This document shows, piece after piece, positions 16,073-24,737 of a DNA stretch of 47,904 nt. The translations under genes and the position numbers were made by a program. The notes under the pieces were generated by a model that saw only the letters and a program-made list of their open reading frames with translations, did no database searches and was not told where the DNA came from. The stretch is from an uncultured Collinsella sp. Its GTDB lineage: Bacteria; Actinomycetota; Coriobacteriia; Coriobacteriales; Coriobacteriaceae. The first letter of the stretch is position 1. Every line of letters begins with the position of its first letter. Location: positions 1 to 47,904 of the forward strand of contig CABRDB010000040.1 in NCBI GenBank assembly GCA_902469555.1. The letters are read 5' to 3'.

Positions 16073-17434
16073 ATGTCAGACCCAACGTTTATGGCCGACC
16101 CCACCAGGCTGGTCATCGCCGCCATCGTGGGCATCGCGCTGCTGCTTGCGCTCATCATTAAGTTCAAGCTGCATCCTGTGCTTTCGATGATGGTCTCGGC
16201 GCTCGTGATCGGTATCGGAGCCGGCATGCCGCTCGATATGGTGGCAGACACCGTCACCAAGGGCGTGGGCACCACGCTGCAAAACATCGCCTTGCTCATT
16301 GGCCTGGGATCGATGTTTGGCCAGATTTTGGAGGAGAGCGGCGGCGCCAAGAAGATCGCCCAGACCTTCATTGACGCCTTTGGCCAGGGCCACTCCAGCT
16401 GGGCGCTGGGCATCACCGGTTTGGTCATCGGCACCACGGTGTTCTTTGAGGCGGGCGTAGTCGTTTTGATTCCGCCTGCGTTTAGCGTGGCATCGCAGAC
16501 CAAAAAGTCGACGCTCTACTACGGCATCGCGCTGCTCGCGGGACTTGCCGCTGGCTATGCGTTTGTGCCGCCATCCGCCGGGTCGGTTCTGGTCGCCGGC
16601 ACGCTCGGTGTCGACCTGGGCACCATGATCCTCGTCGGTATCCCCACCGCCTTTATCGCTATGGCGATTGCCGGCGTCGTGTGGGGCCGCAACGTGGGCG
16701 GTCGCATTTTTACCGATGTTCCGGAGCACTTTACCTCTGCCGAGGGTGCGAGCGATGAAAAAGAGCTTCCCTCCTTTGGCATGGTGCTTGCCATCGTGCT
16801 CACGCCGCTTTGTCTGATTTTGCTGGGCACGTTGTCCTCTTATATCCCCATGCCCGCCGAGCTCGCCTCGATTCTCGCCTTCCTGGGCAAGCCGTTCGTC
16901 GCTTTGACGCTTGCCACGCTCGTCGCGATGTATCTGCTGGGCGCGCGCCGCGGCTACTCCGGCGCCGAGCTCAAGGCCCTGCTCGACCGCTCTCTTAAGC
17001 CCGTCGGCATGATCTTGCTGGTTATCGCCTGTGGCGGCGTCATTCGCTGGATGCTGCAGGACTGCGGCTTGGGCCAGGTTATCGGCCCTATGCTCGAGGC
17101 CTCACCGCTGCCTTTGGTGGTCGTTGCCTTTTTGATTGCCGTCATGGTGCGTGCCTCTGTCGGCAGCTCCATCGTCGCTATGACCATGGCATCGGGCATT
17201 ATGGCCGCCATGCCTGCGGTTTCCGGAGCCTCAGTGCTCATGCGTGCCGCTATCTGTCTTGCTATCTGCGGCGGTGCCACGGCCCTCTCGCACGTCAACG
17301 ATGCCGGTTTTTGGATGTGCTCCTCGTTCCTGGAGATTGACGAGAAGACCACCCTCAAGTCCTGGACCGTTATGGAGACGCTCATCGGCCTTTCGGGTCT
17401 TGCCTGCGCCCTGGTGATTTCGTTCTTCGCCTAG
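16073..17434 (+). CDS. GntP-family gluconate-type permease
   Basis: A 453-residue integral membrane protein of the gluconate:proton symporter family with about 12-14 hydrophobic segments. GLGSMFGQILEESGGA, FFEAGVVVLIPPAF, the proline-rich FVPPSAGSVLVA and the C-terminal ATALSHVNDAGFWM are family hallmarks. The ATG at 16073 follows TTGGAGGAAAG. It is divergent from a GntR/FCD regulator and precedes a sugar-acid dehydratase, suggesting import of gluconate or a related aldonate that is then dehydrated to a 2-keto-3-deoxy acid. Confidence 0.92.
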   Translation: MSDPTFMADPTRLVIAAIVGIALLLALIIKFKLHPVLSMMVSALVIGIGAGMPLDMVADTVTKGVGTTLQNIALLIGLGSMFGQILEESGGAKKIAQTFIDAFGQGHSSWALGITGLVIGTTVFFEAGVVVLIPPAFSVASQTKKSTLYYGIALLAGLAAGYAFVPPSAGSVLVAGTLGVDLGTMILVGIPTAFIAMAIAGVVWGRNVGGRIFTDVPEHFTSAEGASDEKELPSFGMVLAIVLTPLCLILLGTLSSYIPMPAELASILAFLGKPFVALTLATLVAMYLLGARRGYSGAELKALLDRSLKPVGMILLVIACGGVIRWMLQDCGLGQVIGPMLEASPLPLVVVAFLIAVMVRASVGSSIVAMTMASGIMAAMPAVSGASVLMRAAICLAICGGATALSHVNDAGFWMCSSFLEIDEKTTLKSWTVMETLIGLSGLACALVISFFA

Positions 17435-17457
17435 TTCGCGTAGCTAAGCATCTTTTG

Positions 17458-17474
17458 CCGAGTGCATCGCTCGG
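17458..17474 (+). other. Small hairpin between permease and dehydratase genes
   Basis: A short inverted repeat CCGAG/CTCGG in the 108-bp spacer lacks a T run. It is too weak to be a clear terminator, so the two genes may still form one transcript. Confidence 0.35.
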
Positions 17475-17542
17475 TACCCATTTACACCTGATTCATTAAC
17501 CAACGATTGGTACAACCGTTCAAACCAAAAGAGGAGAGCACC

Positions 17543-19321
17543 ATGGACGAGAAGACCAAGGCACAGATTCAGCAGGAGGCAGCCGACCTGGTTGCCAAGC
17601 TGCAGCCGCGTTCCGGCAAGTTTCGCACCATCAGCCCCGAGATGGACCCGCTGCGCCTGGGCTCTGGCTGGTCTATCGAGGATCTGGACAAGCCGCAGGT
17701 CATTATCGAGTCGACCTTTGGCGATTCGCACCCGGGTTCTGCCGGCCTGTTCGAGCTGGTCGAGGAGGTCCGTGCCGGCGTTGCCGAGGCTGGCGGTCAC
17801 GGTGCCCGTTACTTCTGCACCGATATCTGCGACGGCGAGGCCCAGGGACACGACGGCATTAACTACTCGCTGCCCAGCCGCGACATGATCGCCAACATGA
17901 TCGAGATCCATGCCAAGGCCACCCCGTTCGACGCCGGCGTCTTTGTCGCCAGCTGCGATAAGGGCCTGCCTGCGAACCTCATGGCCATGGGCCGCATCAA
18001 CATCCCCTCCATCGTCGTTACCGGCGGCGTCATGGATGCCGGTCCCGATCTGCTGACCTTGGAGCAGCTCGGCGCGATTTCTGCCCGCTACGAGCGCGGC
18101 GAGATCTCCCGCGAGGAGCTTGAGTTTGCCAAGCACAACGCATGCCCCAGCTGCGGCGCCTGCTCCTTTATGGGTACCGCCTCGACCATGCAGGTCACGG
18201 CCGAGGCCCTGGGCCTTATGCTCCCCGGCACGGCTCTGCTGCCCGCCACCAGCTCCGACCTGCGCGAGTTCGCCCGCGAGGCCGGCCGTCAGTCCGTGTG
18301 GCTCTCCGAGCACAACCTGTGCCCCCGCGACATCGTGACCAAGGAGTCCTTCGAGAACCTCATCATGGTCCACGGCGCCATTTCGGGCTCCACCAACTCG
18401 CTGCTGCATATCCCCGCGATTGCCCGCGAGTTTGGCATCGAGATGTCCGCCGACGACTTCGATCGTCTGCACCGTGGCGCTCACTACCTGCTTAACGTCC
18501 GTCCCGCAGGCGAGTGGCCGGCGCAGTTCTTTTACTATGCGGGTGGCGTGCCGCGCATCATGGAGGAGATCAAGTCGATGCTCCACCTCGATGTCATGAC
18601 CGTCACCGGCAAGACCCTCGGCGAAAACCTCGAGGACCTTAAGAACAACGGTTACTACGAGAAGTGCGGTCGTTACCTTGAGAAGTGGAATCTCAAGCGC
18701 GAGGACATCATCCGTCCGTTTGACCAGGCCTTCGGCACCGACGGTTCCATCGCCATCCTCCACGGCAATCTTGCCCCCGAGGGCGCCGTCGTCAAACACA
18801 CGGTTGTTCCGCGCGAGATGTTCCAGGCCACGCTTAAGGCGCGTCCGTTCGACTGCGAGGAGGACGCTATCCACGCCGTCCTGACGCACGAGGTCAAGCC
18901 CGGCGACGCCGTCATCATTCGCTATGAGGGCCCCAAGGGCTCCGGCATGCCCGAGATGTTCTACACCACCGAGGCTATCGCCAGCGACCCCGAGCTGGGC
19001 GCGAGCATTGCCCTGATCACTGACGGCCGTTTCTCCGGCGCCTCCAAGGGCCCGGCTATCGGTCACGTTTCGCCCGAGGCTGCCGTGGGCGGCCCGATTG
19101 CCCTGATCGAGGAGGGCGACCTTATCCAGATCAACATCCCCGAGCGCTCGCTGTCTATCGTGGGCATCGCCGGCAAGGAGATGGAGCCGGCCGAGGTCGA
19201 CGCCGTCCTGGCCGAGCGCCGAGCCGCTTGGAAGCCCAAGGCTAATCGCTATACCTCCGGAACGCTCAAGTTCTTTACCGAGCATGCAGTTTCTGCCATT
19301 CAGGGTGGCTACATGGAGTAG
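17543..19321 (+). CDS. IlvD/Edd-family sugar-acid dehydratase
   Basis: A 592-residue iron-sulfur dehydratase related to dihydroxy-acid dehydratase and to gluconate, xylonate and arabinonate dehydratases. Cysteines expected to hold the cluster occur in TDICDGEAQGHDG, ASCDKGLPAN and CPSCGACSFMGTA. The start at 17543 has GAGGAG upstream. Placement after a GntP permease and in a region with KDG kinase and KDPG aldolase favours D-gluconate (or galactonate) dehydration to a 2-keto-3-deoxy acid over branched-chain amino-acid synthesis; no other ilv gene is nearby. The substrate remains inferred. Confidence 0.85.
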   Translation: MDEKTKAQIQQEAADLVAKLQPRSGKFRTISPEMDPLRLGSGWSIEDLDKPQVIIESTFGDSHPGSAGLFELVEEVRAGVAEAGGHGARYFCTDICDGEAQGHDGINYSLPSRDMIANMIEIHAKATPFDAGVFVASCDKGLPANLMAMGRINIPSIVVTGGVMDAGPDLLTLEQLGAISARYERGEISREELEFAKHNACPSCGACSFMGTASTMQVTAEALGLMLPGTALLPATSSDLREFAREAGRQSVWLSEHNLCPRDIVTKESFENLIMVHGAISGSTNSLLHIPAIAREFGIEMSADDFDRLHRGAHYLLNVRPAGEWPAQFFYYAGGVPRIMEEIKSMLHLDVMTVTGKTLGENLEDLKNNGYYEKCGRYLEKWNLKREDIIRPFDQAFGTDGSIAILHGNLAPEGAVVKHTVVPREMFQATLKARPFDCEEDAIHAVLTHEVKPGDAVIIRYEGPKGSGMPEMFYTTEAIASDPELGASIALITDGRFSGASKGPAIGHVSPEAAVGGPIALIEEGDLIQINIPERSLSIVGIAGKEMEPAEVDAVLAERRAAWKPKANRYTSGTLKFFTEHAVSAIQGGYME

Positions 19322-19447
19322 CGCCCATGCGCATCAAATATCTCCTCTCATAGATGTGCGGCACAAAGAGCCCCGAGCCACGTCACCGGGGCGCGTTGTT
19401 CAGCGCCGCCGGGGCGCTCCACTCAAACGACAAGAGACGTCTTACGC

Positions 19448-19489
19448 AAGCGCCCGCGTCCGTGGATAAAACCACGGGCGTGGGCGCTT
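19448..19489. terminator. Bidirectional terminator between convergent genes
   Basis: A long GC-rich stem pairs GCGCCCGCGTCCGTGG with CCACGGGCGTGGGCGC around a six-base A/T loop. It lies between the plus-strand dehydratase and the minus-strand ArsC-like gene. AAG at the left and CTT at the right extend the pairing, but T tracts are modest. Confidence 0.75.
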
Positions 19490-19493
19490 CACT

Positions 19494-19834
19494 TTATTCC
19501 CAGCCCTTCCACACGTCAGGCTCGTAGCCAACGGTTGCCTGGCGGCCGTTGCGAACGATGGGCTCACGAAGAATCTGCTGGTTATCGAGCACCTTTTCGA
19601 ACTTCTGGTCGGCAGCAAGATACTGTACGAGCGCAACCGTGTCGGCATCTTTCGCCTTTGGATCGATCACAGCGTCGATCCCGCCGACGGCGCGCGCCAC
19701 GCTTTCGAGCTCGCCTTTGCTCATCCCCTTTTCCTTCAAGTCGATGAACTGGAACTTCACACGACGTTCCTTGAAATAGCGCTGCGCTTCTTAGTATCGA
19801 AGCTTTTCTTCGTGCCGAATATCTGGATGTTCAT
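19494..19834 (-). pseudogene. ArsC/Spx-family thioredoxin-fold gene with a frameshift
   Basis: The ATG at 19834 begins MNIQIFGTKKSFDTKK, a typical start for ArsC/Spx-like proteins, but the frame then breaks near 19786-19790. Restoring one base (AAGAAG-GCGCAG) rejoins it to RYFKERRVKFQFIDLKEKG and on to the stop at 19494, giving about 112 residues. The downstream part alone would be an 88-residue protein without the first strand. Family members I know usually have Cys where this has Ser in KKSFD, so the catalytic Cys may also be lost. A sequencing error could explain the frameshift but not the Cys loss. Confidence 0.75.
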
Positions 19835-20354
19835 ACGTACCGCCTTCGCTCAATTCTCGTCCGTCCATGATACGACAAGGGAGCCGAGCAAAAACAGAGC
19901 AGGCGGAGATGGAGGAGGACGGCGACCGACCGTCGGCAAGAGTCGGCCGGATCGGACTGGCGCCCAGCGCGCGCCGGCGACACGCTCGCAGCTGCACACA
20001 TAGCCGATGTACAAGCTCGCCGCGGCGTTCCCTTGCCCCGCGGTGTGGCGATAGAGAAGCACGCCACCCGTCAACGATGGCGCCTCGGTAAAGAAAATCA
20101 ACGTCTGGGTTACATCCCTTGAAAGGGGCGAAGACGGCTGCTAGAATACCTCCCCGCTATGAAGGATTTGACCAAAGCATACATCGCAATTCGGCGGCCC
20201 CTGGTATACGGGGCCTCTCCTGTTGTTCCCCAAGTGCGCTCTGAGCAGCCGCTTTCTTCCTGTCGTATCTGATGCACGCATAGCACGTGCATGTTATTTC
20301 GCCCGTGGGCCGGCGCGCCTTCGGCGAAGAATCGAATAGATACGAAGGAAGCTT
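19835..20354. other. Intergenic region before the drug transporter
   Basis: I see no convincing gene in these 520 bases. Open frames are short and lack ribosome sites. A perfect hairpin GGCCCC/GGGGCC occurs around 20199-20218, and GAAGGAAG just before 20355 is the transporter's ribosome site. The base pattern differs from the pectin cluster, consistent with an insertion boundary, but I find no terminal repeats. Confidence 0.4.
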
Positions 20355-21794
20355 ATGTCTGATAATTGTACGGTCGCGCCCGCCAATGGGCGCATTACCG
20401 GTACCCAGATCCGCATCGTCGCGGTCGTCGTCCTGGGTGCCTTCTTGGCGCTACTGAACCAAACGGTGATGTCGCCTGCGCTGCCGGTCATCATGTCCGA
20501 TTTCGCCATCGATGCCTCGACTGCCCAGTGGATCATGTCCATATACCCGCTGGTGAGCGGCATCATGGTCCCCGTTTCGGCGTTCCTTATCGACAAGTTC
20601 AGCACCCGCGCGCTATTCTTCGGGGCGACGCTGGTGTTCGCGCTGGGCACGCTGCTGTGCGCCGCAGCCCCTGATTTCCTGTTCCTCATCATCGGTCGCG
20701 TGTTGCAAGCGGCGGGCTCAGGCGTGCTCATGCCGCTTGTCTCGGTGGTTCCCATGCTGGTGTTCCCCGTCGAGAAACGAGGAACGGCTATGGGCATGGC
20801 GGGCATCGTCATGTCGGCGGGTCCCGCGGTCGGCCCCGTCGTAGGCGGTGCGGTGATCGACACGTACGGCTGGCGCACCATGATCGGCGCCATCGTCCCC
20901 CTCGCAATTCTCGTGCTGGTGCTGGGCGTGTTCATGCTGAAAAACGTGGGCGAGCTGAAGAACCCCAAGCTCGACCTGCCCTCGGTCGTCCTCTCCACCA
21001 TCGCCTTCGGCGGACTTCTCTACGGGTTCTCGAGCGCCTCGTCGATGGGTTGGGGCAACCCCGTGGTGCTCGGCTCGATCGTCGCGGGTGTCGTGTGCTT
21101 GGTGCTGTTCGTCGTACGCCAGGGCAAAATCGAGGACCCGCTGCTTCAACTGGGCACGCTCAAGACGCGCGAGTTCCGCGTGGCCGCCATCATCGTCACG
21201 CTCATCAACGCCGCATGCCTGGTCACCAACACGCTGTTGCCGTTGCTGCTGCAAACCTCGCTTGGCGCTTCGGCCTTCGAAACCGGCATGGCCATGCTTC
21301 CCGCCGCGGCGGTGGGCATCATCATCAGCCCTATCTCCGGCGTGGTGTTCGACAAGTTCGGTCCGCGTGCCATCTCGATCGTCGGCCTGGCCCTCATGAC
21401 CGGCGCCCTGTTCCTGCTCTCGCTTTCGACGGTAAACACGCCCATCTTGGTGGTTGCGCTGTTCTGCATGCTGCAGTCCGCCGGCCAGTCGCTCGCGAAC
21501 ATGCCGGTGAACACATGGGGTGTCAATGCCTTGAAAAATGACATGATCGCCCACGGCAACGCCATCGCGAACACCGGCCGCCAGGTCGCCGGCGGTTTGT
21601 GCACGGCGCTCATCATCACGGTCATGACAAGCGTCACCGCGTCGGCCGGCGTCGATGCGAGCATCCAAGTAGCCACCGCCGTGGGCGCGGGCGTCGCTTA
21701 CAAGGTGTGCGCGGCAATCGGCCTCGTTTCCCTTATCTGCGCCATATTCAGCGTGCGCACCAAGAAAACCGCACCGAAAACGAAGGAGGCATAA
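20355..21794 (+). CDS. DHA2-family (14-helix) MFS drug transporter
   Basis: A 479-residue MFS protein of the EmrB/QacA type. FLALLNQTVMSPALPVI in helix 1 is a typical DHA2 motif, SAGPAVGPVVGGAVID is antiporter motif C in helix 5, and the hydrophobic profile suits 14 helices. It should export drugs or other toxic organic compounds using the proton gradient. The start is supported by GAAGGAAG. A CBS-domain gene starts 3 bp after its stop, so the two are probably co-expressed. The substrate is unknown. Confidence 0.88.
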   Translation: MSDNCTVAPANGRITGTQIRIVAVVVLGAFLALLNQTVMSPALPVIMSDFAIDASTAQWIMSIYPLVSGIMVPVSAFLIDKFSTRALFFGATLVFALGTLLCAAAPDFLFLIIGRVLQAAGSGVLMPLVSVVPMLVFPVEKRGTAMGMAGIVMSAGPAVGPVVGGAVIDTYGWRTMIGAIVPLAILVLVLGVFMLKNVGELKNPKLDLPSVVLSTIAFGGLLYGFSSASSMGWGNPVVLGSIVAGVVCLVLFVVRQGKIEDPLLQLGTLKTREFRVAAIIVTLINAACLVTNTLLPLLLQTSLGASAFETGMAMLPAAAVGIIISPISGVVFDKFGPRAISIVGLALMTGALFLLSLSTVNTPILVVALFCMLQSAGQSLANMPVNTWGVNALKNDMIAHGNAIANTGRQVAGGLCTALIITVMTSVTASAGVDASIQVATAVGAGVAYKVCAAIGLVSLICAIFSVRTKKTAPKTKEA

Positions 21795-21797
21795 GCG

Positions 21798-22304
21798 ATG
21801 TCCGAGATTCTGTCCGAGCGCATCCCGCTCGAGCTCGAGGGGACGCCCGTTTCGAGCATCATGATTGAAGAGCCGTTCACCTGCACGCAGGATTGCACGA
21901 TTTCCGACGTGGTGCGCATGCTCGCCGAAAACGAGGTGAGCAGCATGCCCGTAATCGATGAGCGCAACCAGGTGGTCGGGTTCATCTCCGACGGCGATGT
22001 CATGGGAGCCATCGCGCAGCATCGCGCTCACACCATCTTCACGGGCGGCGACGCGTCCATGCTGTACTTCGACGATCAGAGCCTTGAGCAGCGCATCGAA
22101 GCCCTGAAGGATCGCTGCGTCATGGATTTCGCGACGCGCCAGGTAGTGTGTGCCCGTCCCGAGCAGAGCATCGCCCGCGTCGCCGCGCTGCTGGCGAAGA
22201 AGAAGTTCAAGAAGCTTCCTGTGGTTGATGACGAGGGCAAACTCGTGGGGGTCATCCGCCGCTCCGCCATCACCAAATACATCTTCGGCATCCTTTTCCA
22301 ATAG
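21798..22304 (+). CDS. Tandem CBS-domain protein
   Basis: A 168-residue protein with two CBS domains: residues about 17-72 (SIMIEEPFTC ... VVGFISDGDVMGAI) and about 107-165 (VMDFATRQVVCARPEQ ... LVGVIRRSAITKY). CBS pairs bind adenosine nucleotides or related ligands and usually regulate a partner. The gene starts 3 bp after the transporter stop, with AGGAGG inside the end of that gene, so it may sense energy state for the transporter. No enzymatic domain is attached. Confidence 0.88.
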   Translation: MSEILSERIPLELEGTPVSSIMIEEPFTCTQDCTISDVVRMLAENEVSSMPVIDERNQVVGFISDGDVMGAIAQHRAHTIFTGGDASMLYFDDQSLEQRIEALKDRCVMDFATRQVVCARPEQSIARVAALLAKKKFKKLPVVDDEGKLVGVIRRSAITKYIFGILFQ

Positions 22305-22478
22305 GGGCAGGTCGCACTTGAGGCGAACATCTCGAGGCATCGAGCCAGCAACTGGACCAGACAACCTTGACACGCACGCGCTTTCCCTCGATGCTTCGGT
22401 AAGGGGAGCTGCGAAAATCGCAGCACGGGTGATCGGCGCCGCGCCCCCGAAGGCAAAAGCGAACACGGGAGCGATACG

Positions 22479-22787
22479 ATGGGAAAAGTCCTGGACGAAG
22501 ATTTGGTTTATGAGATTCTCTCCGTCGTGGCAGAGATTCCGGCGGGATGCGTCGCCTCGTACGGTCAGATAGCGCGCCTCATCGGCAGGGAGAAAAACTC
22601 TCGCCTGGTCGGAGCGGTGCTGAGCGAGGCGGATCGCTACGGCGATTATCCCTGCCACCGCGTCGTCAACCACGCGGGACGCCTCGCGCCAAACTTCCCC
22701 GACCAGCGAGCACTACTGACGGAGGAAGGAGTCGCCTTCCGAGACAACGGCCGCGTCGACATGAAAAAGCACCAGTGGAACGAGTAG
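22479..22787 (+). CDS. MGMT-family (alkyltransferase-like) protein
   Basis: A 102-residue protein matching the C-terminal DNA-binding domain of O6-alkylguanine-DNA alkyltransferase. IPAGCVASYGQIARLIG is the helix-turn-helix region, and PCHRVVNHAGRL holds the active-site Pro-Cys-His-Arg. True alkyltransferase-like (ATL) proteins carry Trp or Ala instead of Cys, so this small protein may be a minimal methyl acceptor; it ends soon after the motif, lacks the N-terminal domain and has an altered tail. It could therefore be a repair protein or a lesion sensor. Confidence 0.85.
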   Translation: MGKVLDEDLVYEILSVVAEIPAGCVASYGQIARLIGREKNSRLVGAVLSEADRYGDYPCHRVVNHAGRLAPNFPDQRALLTEEGVAFRDNGRVDMKKHQWNE

Positions 22788-23009
22788 CCAGGCAGCGTAG
22801 CGTCGAAAGGAGCGACGCCACGGGGAACGACCTGCGCCCCGCCGCCGGACAACCTATGGCAAAGTGACACGTCCCACAAAGAGCGGCGCACCAGTACGAG
22901 ACACGACCGCGACGTAAAAAGACCCTATGATACTCGTAAGCATCTATCTGATTGCCCGCCTCGAGGTACCCAAAGAACGAGAGATGCCGAAACCCCTAGA
23001 CAAAGAAAA

Positions 23010-23037
23010 AGGTCGGGAGCTTTTATGCTTCCGACCT
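23010..23037 (-). terminator. Terminator downstream of the tRNA-Met remnant
   Basis: The stem GGTCGGGAGC (23011-23020) pairs with GCTTCCGACC (23027-23036). On the minus strand it is followed by TTTTTCTTTG. It lies 10 bp beyond the CCA end of the tRNA fragment, as expected for the original tRNA gene's terminator. Confidence 0.8.
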
Positions 23038-23046
23038 GAAGTTTCA

Positions 23047-23092
23047 TGGTCGCGGGGGGCGGATTTGAACCACCGACCTTCGGGTTATGAGG
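23047..23092 (-). tRNA. 3' half of an initiator tRNA-Met (CAT), att-site remnant
   Basis: The minus strand reads from the anticodon loop CTCATAA through CCCGAAGG, a T-arm (GGTGG-TTCAAAT-CCGCC), the acceptor strand CCCCGCG, discriminator A and an encoded CCA. These match the 3' half of bacterial initiator tRNA. The 5' half is missing: sequence upstream of the anticodon loop no longer pairs with the anticodon stem. Such partial tRNAs are left where an element integrates into a tRNA 3' end. A degraded tyrosine integrase lies about 280 bp away. The intact tRNA end of the element is not seen in this window. Confidence 0.8.
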
Positions 23093-23247
23093 TCGCTACG
23101 ACGTTGTTTCATTCAGACATTTCGACCCAAATTGAAGTCAATATAACTCCAGGTCATTTGATGTTTTCATAGATTTACGAAAGAAAAGTACGCGGAATAA
23201 TTCGACCCAAATTCGACCCACAACGAGCTTGAAAGCGGTCAGGCGGA

Positions 23248-23299
23248 GCATTACCCTTGGGGTGTGACCCCACGCAGGGCCCACCACCAAGGGTAATGC
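23248..23299. repeat. Inverted repeat beside the integrase remnant
   Basis: Perfect 13-bp arms, GCATTACCCTTGG (23248-23260) and CCAAGGGTAATGC (23287-23299), flank a GC-rich centre with GGGGTG/CACC complementarity. Its place between the att scar and the integrase start fits an integrase or excisionase binding region, or the integrase leader. It is not followed by a T run. Confidence 0.6.
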
Positions 23300-23372
23300 C
23301 CACCCGCCCCAGCCCTTTGCGCCATTCCGCGCAACCGAGCGCGATTCTCAGGCACTTCAGGCAAGGAACACG

Positions 23373-24240
23373 ATGAACGACCGACCTCTCGTCATAGGCA
23401 AAGGAACGAAGCAACGCCGCGACAAATACACGTGGCGCTACCGTCACAGCCTCGGCAAGGATCCGGTCACGGGCAAATACCGCTATTCGCCGTGGCAGAC
23501 CATACATACCACCAAAAGCCGAGAGGTCGACGCCGCACTCGAAGCCTACAAGGCAGAACTCAACAGCGGCACCTACGTCCAAAAATCGAGGGACACCGTC
23601 GGCTCGTACGCAAAAAAGTTCCACGACAACCGCGAAGGAACCATCACGCCGCTCGCCTACTCGACATCCTACTCAATCGAGAACCGGACGCGCACATCAC
23701 ATGCGTGATGCTCATGCTCGACACCGACATGAGAAGGGCAGAAGCCCTCGGGATGACGTGGTCCGATGTCTCCGTCGAGAACAGAAGCATCCTCATTGAG
23801 TAGCAGTTCGCGGCCGATCGAAGCGTTCGCTCGCCCAAAAGCAAGAAAAGCGTGCGGAGGATCTCGATAAGCGAGACGCTGACGTCGTATCTCGAATTCT
23901 GGAAAAAGGAGCAGGCCCGCGAAATGGAAGCCTTCGGCCTGGAACAAGTCAAAGGCACTCCGCTCGTCCACTCATTCGAACGAACGAAAGACAGGCATCC
24001 CCAAGTCAACTTCATGGACCTGAATGGGTTTTCGCGCTGGTTCAGAAACTTCAGCGTCGAGAACGGGTTCGGCAAGTTCGAAGGCGTTCGAACATACCAT
24101 TATGTGAAGGAAACTGTCGACGGGGAAACGATTTCGAAGCGTTATGAGCATAAAGAGTGGCTCGAATTGAGGGATTACCTCAGGAAGCATCCCAAGGTTC
24201 GCGAGGCGAGGCATATCAGCACATATGAGAGCGAGCACCT
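23373..24240 (+). pseudogene. Decayed tyrosine-recombinase integrase
   Basis: The start MNDRPLVIGKGTKQRRDKYT and the following basic segment look like the Arm-type DNA-binding domain of Tn916/phage-like integrases. After about 90 residues the frame is lost and much of the core-binding domain is deleted. In another frame LMLDTDMRRAEALGMTW holds the catalytic-Arg box, then an in-frame TAG (23801) interrupts before QFAADRSVRSPKSKKSVRR. The region continues to about 24240 without an intact H-x-x-R/Tyr end. The gene cannot yield an active recombinase, so the element is immobilised. Confidence 0.8.
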
Positions 24241-24653
24241 TCCTTACGGATATTCGGGCCTATCGAGCCACACCGCTACTGCCGCTACTGCCCGCTACTG
24301 CCCGCTACTGCCCGCCAGCTTCCGAACCAGCGGGCGGTAGCAGCACCCCGAACATCTCGCCGACAGCGCAGAGAGTCGTCGACCTGGCGGCCAAGGCCGA
24401 CATCGAGGACGTGATGCTGTGCGACCTGCCCGGCGTCCTGTCCTTCCTAGGGCTGCCACCTGAGACGGAGATGCCGCCGGGCAACAAGGGGAAGACGAAG
24501 CTCAAGAAGCTCTACAGGAAGGTGGCGCCGAACAAGGCATACCACTCCGGCGAGCGCGCCAAGGATTTGATCTCGCACCTCGACATGGCAGAGATCAGGG
24601 CATCGGCGCCCGTCCCGCTCGGAGAGATAGACAGAGCGGTCGTAAGCGGCTGA
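24225..24653 (+). CDS. Hypothetical protein, possibly a gene fragment
   Basis: An open frame of up to 142 codons. I do not recognise it. The first 35 codons read through a short tandem repeat and are unlikely to be genuine protein; the later part (TAQRVVDLAAKADIEDVMLCDLPGVLSFLGL onward) has a normal amino-acid mix with a Lys-rich stretch, GNKGKTKLKKLYRK. No good ribosome site precedes any Met. It lies inside the remnant of the integrated element and ends 29 bp before a terminator-like hairpin. It is best seen as the tail of a deleted gene. Confidence 0.35.
   Translation: MRASTFLTDIRAYRATPLLPLLPATARYCPPASEPAGGSSTPNISPTAQRVVDLAAKADIEDVMLCDLPGVLSFLGLPPETEMPPGNKGKTKLKKLYRKVAPNKAYHSGERAKDLISHLDMAEIRASAPVPLGEIDRAVVSG
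24273..24313. repeat. Short tandem repeat, CCCGCTACTG unit
   Basis: Four successive copies of (C)CCGCTACTG, two of 9 bp and two of 10 bp, followed by a partial fifth copy. It marks the junction between the integrase remnant and the unrecognised open frame, and may be a deletion scar formed by slippage. Confidence 0.8.
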
Positions 24654-24681
24654 TGTAACTTCTGACACCCTAGAACTTACA

Positions 24682-24716
24682 TCGAGCCCCGATTCGAGCT
24701 CGGGGCTCTTTTCGTC
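24682..24716 (+). terminator. Probable terminator
   Basis: GAGCCCC pairs with GGGGCTC across a short loop and is followed by TTTTCGTC. It closes the transcript of the preceding open frame. Confidence 0.7.
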
Positions 24717-24737
24717 TAGATTGGGGACGCATGGCCG

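Noticed and set aside
17444..19285. A 613-codon antisense frame opposite the dehydratase
   Set aside because: It has no recognisable motifs or ribosome site and mirrors the codon bias of the sense gene, which carries all IlvD/Edd cysteine motifs.
17543..19321. Biosynthetic dihydroxy-acid dehydratase (ilvD)
   Set aside because: No other branched-chain amino-acid gene is nearby and the gene follows a gluconate-type permease, so a sugar-acid dehydratase is preferred, though the family alone cannot exclude ilvD.
22305..22478. Regulatory hairpin between the CBS and MGMT-like genes
   Set aside because: Some CTCGATGC/GCATCGAG complementarity exists, but it is long-range and imperfect with no terminator features.
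23040..23110. Complete functional tRNA-Met gene
   Set aside because: The anticodon stem 5' strand, D-arm and 5' acceptor strand are missing; only the 3' half is present.
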